Under the pieces are notes generated by a model. It did not search any database. It saw only the letters and a list, made by a program, of their open reading frames with translations, and had not been told where the DNA came from. From the NCBI GenBank assembly GCA_002313415.1, contig DCBH01000022.1:1-8308 (forward strand): 8,308 bases of DNA, written 5' to 3'. Origin of the DNA: Flavobacteriales bacterium UBA1112 (GTDB lineage: Bacteria > Bacteroidota > Bacteroidia > Flavobacteriales_D > Sanyastnellaceae). Shown in pieces: positions 5,501 to 8,308 of the stretch (positions within the stretch are counted from its first letter, which is position 1; every line of letters starts with the position of its first letter). Both the position numbers and the translations under genes were made by a program.

Positions 5501-7202
5501 TTTCATCTGTACCAACAGTTCCGTAGTTGGTGCCAAACTGGTCACTCAACGAAATGCTGACCTCACCAGGGAATGCGTCTGTTGTCGTCTGGAATGAGTA
5601 ACATCCAGGAGCCAAGCAAATCAGATCGGTACCTACGGACAAACCGTCTCCGGAGAATGCCGTAGCAATTGAACCACTGTCAATCAGTGCTCCAGTGCTT
5701 ACATCAAAGAGGTAGTACTCAGCTCCAGACCATCCATCACCGAAGCTGTCGAACATGTCGACCTGGAAGATGAACGTTCCTGGGTCACAGTACACGCAAT
5801 TGCCACTGTCGACAGTTGCGTTTGGATCGTAGTTGGCAGCCGCAGGGTCGAGACAGCCAATGCATGAGTAGTCACAAGAACCGTCATTGATGTCAGAGCC
5901 GTCGTAGTTACATGCACCTGCATCGCTGCAACCGCTTACGCAATCAGCTGTTCCAAATGTTCCCTCAGTGCCGTCACCGGACAAAATGACTTCGCCAGAA
6001 ATGGCGTTGCTCAGGCTCCAGGCCGTTTCACCGGGATAGCTGTCGGGGATGAGTGAAACCACCACACAAGCAGCTGAGTCTTCTACACAGAATGATGTGC
6101 TCTCCTCAGAGGCGAAATCACCGCCTGAAGCAACAACCTCCCCGTTTACTGTTACACTGTAAGAGCCTTCACCGTACGCACAGCATATTCCGTCTCCGAA
6201 AGTATCTGTGATGGTGAAGTTGTAATACGTGCCTTGGCAGTAAACGCAAGACTCTGGATCATCTACTGTAGCAGATGCGTCATAGTTCAAAGCCGTTGGA
6301 TCCAAACAACCGATGCAAGAGTAATCACAAGTACCGTTGTCGAGAGTTGCAGTGTCGTCGTAGTTGCACGCTGTGGGATCAATGCATCCTGCACACGAGA
6401 CGTACTCGCAAGAGCCGTCATTCACGTTTGCACCAGCATCATAGTTGCATGCGTTGGCGTCTGAACAACCATAAACTACGCAGGCATCAGATCCAGCAAA
6501 GAAGAAGAGCTCTCCAACTCCCGCACCTGTGCTTACGACGTTTCCAGCAGCATCCAAAACCTCCCAAGAGCCCTCGCTCGCGTAAAGAGGAATGATTACT
6601 TCACCGGTGTAGCAACCTTCAGCAAAGCATCCTTGAATGCTCAAAGATGAGCCACTCGCGAATTCAGTTGAATCGCCTTCGATGACGACACCACCAAAAT
6701 CACCCGCCCAGGTCCAACCGTCTCCGAAGCTGTCGTAGAGGTTGATTGTCATGGTGTTGTCGAGGCAGCAAGAGCCATCGTCTACAGTTGCTGCAGGATT
6801 GTAGTTGTCAGCTGCTGCATCAGTGCATCCGGCTACGTCTGCACTCACGCTGAGGGTGATGCTGCCGGTGGTACCAACAACAGCCAATTCCCCGATAAGT
6901 GAACCGGAATTGAAGAATTGCGCCACGGCGCCATTCCATCCGTCTCCATACGAATCGGAGCCAATAAACGTGTAGTCGCCGGGTGCCAAACACCACGTGC
7001 CTGCTTCGCCAGCACCGCCACTAAAGAGGTTGGCGCCAGAAGCGTCATTAAGTTGCCATGAGATCTCAGATGGGTAAGAGCCAGTCCCAATCGAATAATC
7101 GATTGCGATCTCGCCTTCCGCACACTGACCCCAAGCTCCAGTTGAGAAGAGAAGTGCAAACGCTCCGAGAGCCGTTGCAACCTTCGTGTACATGTTGAAC
7201 AT
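2562..7202 (-). CDS. giant secreted Cys-rich mosaic protein (1546 aa) with dockerin-like C-terminus
   Basis: Residues 1-25 form a signal peptide (hydrophobic core ALGAFALLFSTGAWG, cleavage before Gln26), so the protein leaves the cytoplasm. Three module types follow. (A) Thirteen CTDxxAxNY...DDGSC motifs lie between Cys pairs: 126-145, 246-265, 273-292, 299-319, 425-443, 450-469, 584-603, 885-904, 1177-1196, 1317-1336, 1344-1363, 1465-1485 and 1493-1512. (B) Seven beta modules carry FGDGWNGA and PGEVSW signatures: 34-120, 151-238, 326-421, 477-579, 1001-1096, 1210-1312 and 1369-1458. (C) Three 'ND-C ... VWY' modules resemble pre-peptidase C-terminal-type domains: 606-744, 751-880, and 911-990 continued at 1103-1170. 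The C-terminus (1520-1546) is a dockerin-like calcium loop. No catalytic motif is visible. Many paired Cys and Asp/Asn loops suggest a disulfide- and calcium-stabilised surface or extracellular protein, perhaps adhesive; that role is inferred. Met4 is an alternative start. The gene has its own leader and terminator and appears monocistronic. Confidence 0.96.
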   Translation of the reverse strand: MFNMYTKVATALGAFALLFSTGAWGQCAEGEIAIDYSIGTGSYPSEISWQLNDASGANLFSGGAGEAGTWCLAPGDYTFIGSDSYGDGWNGAVAQFFNSGSLIGELAVVGTTGSITLSVSADVAGCTDAAADNYNPAATVDDGSCCLDNTMTINLYDSFGDGWTWAGDFGGVVIEGDSTEFASGSSLSIQGCFAEGCYTGEVIIPLYASEGSWEVLDAAGNVVSTGAGVGELFFFAGSDACVVYGCSDANACNYDAGANVNDGSCEYVSCAGCIDPTACNYDDTATLDNGTCDYSCIGCLDPTALNYDASATVDDPESCVYCQGTYYNFTITDTFGDGICCAYGEGSYSVTVNGEVVASGGDFASEESTSFCVEDSAACVVVSLIPDSYPGETAWSLSNAISGEVILSGDGTEGTFGTADCVSGCSDAGACNYDGSDINDGSCDYSCIGCLDPAAANYDPNATVDSGNCVYCDPGTFIFQVDMFDSFGDGWSGAEYYLFDVSTGALIDSGSIATAFSGDGLSVGTDLICLAPGCYSFQTTTDAFPGEVSISLSDQFGTNYGTVGTDENYGVDFTLSGQCSFEGCTDAAANNFNPSASIDDGSCQLPPANDDVADAEALACGLSASGTLENANDNEGLDGLEHGNDVLSAAGVWYVINSDADQQITMSTCDTPANDVDTDYATNTDLAVFTQGIDGSLTCIATNNDGCPTGFHSAITWSATTGSDYYVRVEGTGGNNFVISASCNTEVTTSPANDECAGAIAQVTGETFTGNLCGANAEEIFVPWEGTGTAYGVYFTFNSANYNTFFFNTTNISNEGVGFAMLSGNTCDDLGPFVGCYVTGTCAGSVESFLPNLEPNTDYYFLVWTDDQSTCGEFEFTTTGIILGCTDATATNYNDEANQDDGSCDFAGVVPVNDTCDNAITLECNTVTTGSTGGATNAGAPLSVAGCETSPGTGVWYTFVGDSSLHTLSTCGSAIDSKINIYSATDSCGGGGVDTPPADPCDSLVTTNYSVGGGSWDSEISWALTNAAGDTVASGGAPSTGSVCLEAGDYTLSMVDAFGDGWNGAGATFTDGLGDVMGFAGLDTGAAGTATITIAPYSTEPTFIAGDFTCVASALVSDGTGICTLFDSDDVNFEFVSEPGLLYYVYVGAQDVDGNPATDDNGAFEIDFTCSAVVDGCLDPSACNYNPDANFDDGSCDIWSCVCATETGTPVQFYMNDSFGDGWNGAEYTVTSLAGDVIATGTLDEAAFFVDANNFAGPEFGYDLFCLEPGCYNVAVSDGDWPSEVSWEVLTEDGTVLTSGGPTDGITISVGGAVCGCTDATACNYDAAATDDDGSCEFESCGGCTDTTACNYDAAALIDNGTCCYDNCVTINMNDSFGDGWNGAAYTLTSVDGTEIGTGTVEAGSSASDSYCLANGCYVLSVTEGTFPGEVSWSVVGAFAGLVNGGAGESVTFNVGSGDQCVVGCDIACACNYNPATNISDVATCVFDGCAGCTYPSAENYDETAVTDDGSCSFDIANPCPADLNGDGSVSTADLLEFLTAFGQIC
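2565..2645 (-). other. dockerin-like calcium loop at the C-terminus (residues 1520-1546)
   Basis: DLNGDGSVSTAD (1523-1534) fits the twelve-residue loop of dockerin/EF-hand type, with acidic or polar ligands at positions 1, 3, 5 and 12. A helix (LLEFLTAFG) follows. The unit is bounded by Cys1520 and the last residue, Cys1546. Only one loop is present, where classical cellulosomal dockerins have two. It resembles the short single-loop 'CPADLNGDG...AFG..C' tails seen at the ends of secreted proteins in marine bacteria. Confidence 0.8.
2667..2810 (-). repeat. final pair of Cys/Asx motifs (residues 1465-1512), first one degenerate
   Basis: The copy at 1465-1485 has lost the DDGS loop (NISDVATC) and begins CDIACAC instead of CTDxTAC. 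The copy at 1493-1512 keeps DDGSC but begins CTYPSAEN. Both are followed directly by the dockerin-like tail. Confidence 0.75.
3114..3254 (-). repeat. tandem pair of Cys/Asx motifs (residues 1317-1363)
   Basis: Two near-identical copies with the core ACNYDAAA are joined by EFESCGGC. They lie between beta modules B6 and B7, which are the two most similar WNGA-first modules. Confidence 0.85.
3897..4232 (-). other. beta module B5 apparently inserted within the third 'ND-C' module
   Basis: Residues 991-1102 hold a beta module in the PSEISW-first order (SEISWAL, CLEAGDY, DAFGDGWNGA). It is flanked by a Gly/Pro-rich linker (GGVDTPPADP) on the N side and by APYSTEPTF on the C side. The preceding part (911-990, NDTCDNAI...GVWYTF...TLSTCGS...INIYS) and the following part (1103-1170, FTCVAS...GLLYYVYVG...FTC) would make one complete 'ND-C' module if joined. 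Confidence 0.6.
4563..5387 (-). other. two 'ND-C' modules (residues 606-744 and 751-880)
   Basis: Each starts with a PAND motif and continues with a GVWY/GVYF strand and cysteine-bounded strands. The first ends in DYYVRVEG and the second in NTDYYFLVW. This layout matches a widespread Bacteroidota extracellular beta-sandwich related to pre-peptidase C-terminal domains. The first copy has lost the first Cys (ANDDVADA instead of ANDxC). Confidence 0.6.
5796..5930 (-). repeat. tandem pair of Cys/Asx motifs (residues 425-469)
   Basis: Cys425-443 is a shortened copy (one residue missing, NYDGSDINDGSC) and Cys450-469 is a full-length copy. They are joined by the same DYSCIGC linker as used at residues 293-299. 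Confidence 0.8.
5940..6227 (-). other. beta module B3 (residues 326-421) with GDGICC variant
   Basis: Here the WNGA signature is replaced by DTFGDGICCAYGEGSYSV (333-350), followed by PGETAWSL (390-397). The vicinal Cys pair is unlike the other copies. It resembles, from memory, repeats seen in secreted proteins of diatoms and other algae. Confidence 0.7.
6246..6467 (-). repeat. tandem triplet of Cys/Asx motifs (residues 246-319)
   Basis: Three consecutive copies run Cys246-265, 273-292 and 299-319, joined by short linkers with an extra Cys (CAGC, CIGC). The first two keep the standard 18-residue spacing between the bounding cysteines; the third has one extra residue (DDPESC). The Asp/Asn-rich loops between cysteines look like calcium-binding loops of the thrombospondin type 3 kind, by analogy only. 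Confidence 0.85.
6843..7103 (-). other. beta module B1 (residues 34-120), order PSEISW then GDGWNGA
   Basis: The PSEISW signature comes first (44-49), then CLAPGDY (71-77), then DSYGDGWNGA (83-92). This is the reverse order to five of the other six modules. It is closely similar to B5 (residues 1001-1096), the only other copy in this order. Confidence 0.75.
7128..7202 (-). other. signal peptide of the giant protein (residues 1-25)
   Basis: The sequence has a short n-region with one Lys, a hydrophobic core from about residue 9 to 20, and an AWG/Q cleavage site. Gln at +1 is common in Bacteroidota secreted proteins. There is no Cys at +1 (Cys27 is at +2), so it is not a lipoprotein signal. Confidence 0.9.
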
Positions 7203-7525
7203 TAGAACAGGTTTTGGTTTATATCAAACAATTATTTTCCAAAGATTTTCCTTGCCGATTGTTGCCTCAGCTCTAGTCTGACGGCGCAAATCAGGCAAGG
7301 TTGCTTCGTGTGCCGCATTCATTTTAACATGAATTCGACACTTTTTAGCGCGACTAAAGTAGCCGAGTCCACCTAAAAAACCAACGTTCGTTAACTAAAT
7401 CTTAACGGCACAGATGACGATTTCGTCGATTTTTATAAGCTTTTTGTCGTGAAAACAGGTCGCAACTCGTTGGTGCTCAACAAGGTGAGAGGGAGCTCTC
7501 GCGTCTAAAAATTGTTCTCTCAACT
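7203..7525 (-). promoter_or_regulatory. 323-bp leader upstream of the giant gene
   Basis: No convincing gene is present; the few start codons lead to frames of under 20 codons. The stretch contains inverted repeats at 7389-7407 (CGTTAA / TTAACG), 7416-7427 (GACGA / TCGTC), 7466-7484 (7-bp stem with one G-U pair) and 7487-7500 (GAGAG / CTCTC). It must contain the 3' end of the upstream transcript and probably the promoter of the giant gene. None of the hairpins has a T-run on the minus strand, so no clear terminator for the upstream gene is seen. Confidence 0.6.
7354..7384 (-). promoter_or_regulatory. weak candidate Bacteroidota-type promoter for the giant gene
   Basis: On the minus strand TTG (7382-7384) is followed, 20 nt later, by TACTTTAG (7354-7361). 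This is one mismatch from the TAnnTTTG element of the Bacteroidota housekeeping sigma factor. The CGTTAA/TTAACG inverted repeat lies just upstream and could be an operator. Transcription would begin near 7347, giving a 5' untranslated region of about 145 nt. The match is loose. Confidence 0.22.
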
Positions 7526-8059
7526 TCACCACATTTGTGCGTGCCACGAGACACCCAACTTCTTCACTCCTTCGAAACGAAGCTCTCGCAACGTGGTAAG
7601 GGTCAAATCCAAAATTTCAGTTTCATCTGACAACACCTCTGCCTTGCGCATCGCCCAGAATTCGTGCAACTTAGCTCTTTCCCAAAGTCCACCTTTTTCT
7701 GCCGATTTAAAGATGACCCATCCGCGGTCAAGCAAATCCAAATCGGCAAGTGAGGCGGAAACCTTGTTCAGTTCGCGCAGAAACGCCACCGAGCTGTCAA
7801 TGCTGCATCCCGTTGCGGGTTGAACCGATTCATCCACGGCAATCACAACCACCTGGTTCAGCAAGATCACCGATTGTGAAGACAACATTTTGCCATGCGC
7901 TGCCCAAGACAACCGAAAATGAGACAGCGCGCCTTCAATGGCTTTGCACTCCGCGTCAGTCAACACCCTTTGGGCGGTGTACATCCAAACCCTGGCAGAA
8001 TCGGGCAAGGTCAACAATTCTATACTCTGGTGCAACGCAGCGGAGGTCAACATAGTCAT
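7526..8059 (-). CDS. conserved Bacteroidota protein often labelled 'ABC transporter ATPase' (177 aa)
   Basis: I recognise this as the small conserved Bacteroidota family usually named 'ABC transporter ATPase'. The landmarks are LPDSARVWMYTAQR at 18-31, WAAHGK at 52-57, VVIAVDE at 71-77, ATGCSID at 82-88, LLDRG at 109-113 and the terminal SWHAQMW at 171-177. None of these is an ATPase motif: there is no Walker A (GxxxxGKS/T), ABC signature or Walker B, so the common name is probably wrong and the function is unknown. It is cytoplasmic, with no signal peptide or membrane segment. The frame is open upstream to 8215, but I chose ATG 8057-8059. Family members begin shortly before the LPD motif, the longer version would overlap the upstream gene by over 100 nt in another frame, and this start leaves a normal 31-nt gap. 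ATG 8051-8053 is also possible. Confidence 0.88.
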   Translation of the reverse strand: MTMLTSAALHQSIELLTLPDSARVWMYTAQRVLTDAECKAIEGALSHFRLSWAAHGKMLSSQSVILLNQVVVIAVDESVQPATGCSIDSSVAFLRELNKVSASLADLDLLDRGWVIFKSAEKGGLWERAKLHEFWAMRKAEVLSDETEILDLTLTTLRELRFEGVKKLGVSWHAQMW

Positions 8060-8090
8060 GATGCAAAGTTCGACAAAGCCACGGCGGGTT

Positions 8091-8308
8091 TCACCCGGTC
8101 TCTCTTGGTTTGGCCATACGGCTAAGAAACCAAGGTACGAGCACCACCAAGACGGAGGGCAGCGGAGACTGAAGAAACCCCAACATGTCCCTCGCAAGGG
8201 CATACCATGATTCACCGGGAACAGACCATCCCAACCCCACCATTGGCACTCCTGCAGTCAAGTAAATCAACACCAACCAAGGTACGCGATGCGCAACTCC
8301 AGTTGCAC
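8091..8308 (-). CDS. C-terminal end of a small integral membrane protein, cut by the window edge
   Basis: An open frame enters from the right edge and ends with TGA at 8091-8093, giving at least 71 residues. It contains a hydrophobic segment (VPWLVLIYLTAGVPMVGLGW), a polar turn (SVPGESWYALARDML), a second hydrophobic segment (SVLVVLVPWFL) and a basic tail (SRMAKPRETG). This pattern suggests the last two helices of an inner-membrane protein. The order aromatic, Arg, Q-[PS]-L, hydrophobic, Pro loosely recalls the end of the exosortase F-associated membrane protein of Flavobacteria, but I am not confident of that. It lies 31 nt before the next gene, on the same strand, so the two are probably co-transcribed. 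No start is visible in the window. Confidence 0.65.
   Translation of the reverse strand, partial: ATGVAHRVPWLVLIYLTAGVPMVGLGWSVPGESWYALARDMLGFLQSPLPSVLVVLVPWFLSRMAKPRETG

Noticed and set aside
2562..7202. CRISPR-like array suggested by roughly 60-bp recurring blocks
   Set aside because: The repeats are imperfect, unevenly spaced and in frame with protein motifs, so they encode repeated protein modules rather than spacers.
7416..7431. GACG-ATTT-CGTC hairpin followed by GATTTTTAT as a plus-strand terminator
   Set aside because: The stem is only 4-5 bp and no plus-strand gene precedes it. On the minus strand there is no T-run after it.
8060..8215. Longer N-terminus for the 'ABC transporter ATPase-like' protein (52 extra codons)
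   Set aside because: It would overlap the upstream membrane-protein frame by over 100 nt. The extra residues are Trp/Cys/Pro-rich with no pattern, and the family begins close to the LPD motif.

Overview
The window looks like chromosomal DNA from a member of the Bacteroidota, most likely a marine Flavobacteriales-type organism. Three things suggest this. The signal peptides end in small residues followed by Gln (AWG/Q, AHG/Q). There is a giant Cys-rich secreted mosaic built from CTDxxAxNY...DDGSC motifs, 'FGDGWNGA' beta modules and 'ND-C' modules, which is typical of that group. There is also a conserved Bacteroidota protein usually labelled 'ABC transporter ATPase'. Base composition is fairly balanced rather than AT-rich. 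Every gene I accept lies on the minus strand, so the window reads biologically from right to left.

Layout from 5' to 3' of the minus strand: (1) the C-terminal end of a small membrane protein cut by the right edge (8091-8308); (2) a 177-residue conserved protein of the 'ABC transporter ATPase-like' family that has no ATPase motifs (7526-8059); (3) a 323-bp leader without a gene but with several inverted repeats and a weak promoter candidate (7203-7525); (4) a 1546-residue secreted mosaic protein (2562-7202) with a signal peptide, seven beta modules, 13 Cys/Asx motifs, three larger 'ND-C' modules and a C-terminal dockerin-like calcium loop; (5) a strong hairpin terminator (2517-2542); (6) a compact cluster of a short-chain dehydrogenase/reductase (1709-2500), an FMN nitroreductase (1051-1677) and an unusual ORF joining a small cytoplasmic-type domain, one membrane segment and an outer-membrane beta-barrel-like domain (37-1047); (7) a possible next gene starting 5 nt further on and cut by the left edge (1-31).

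The three genes after the terminator are separated by 31 and 3 nt and are probably co-transcribed. Two are predicted redox enzymes (NAD(P)H- and flavin-dependent) with unknown substrates, and nothing visible links them to the barrel ORF beyond spacing. The secreted giant appears to be a single-gene unit with its own leader and terminator. The most interesting points are the internal design of the giant (a module occurring in two circularly permuted orders, one copy apparently nested inside another domain, and a dockerin-like end instead of a recognisable type IX sorting domain) and the barrel ORF, which carries a near-perfect Shine-Dalgarno sequence in front of an internal start and may make two products. 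No RNA genes, CRISPR arrays, insertion sequences or transposases were seen.
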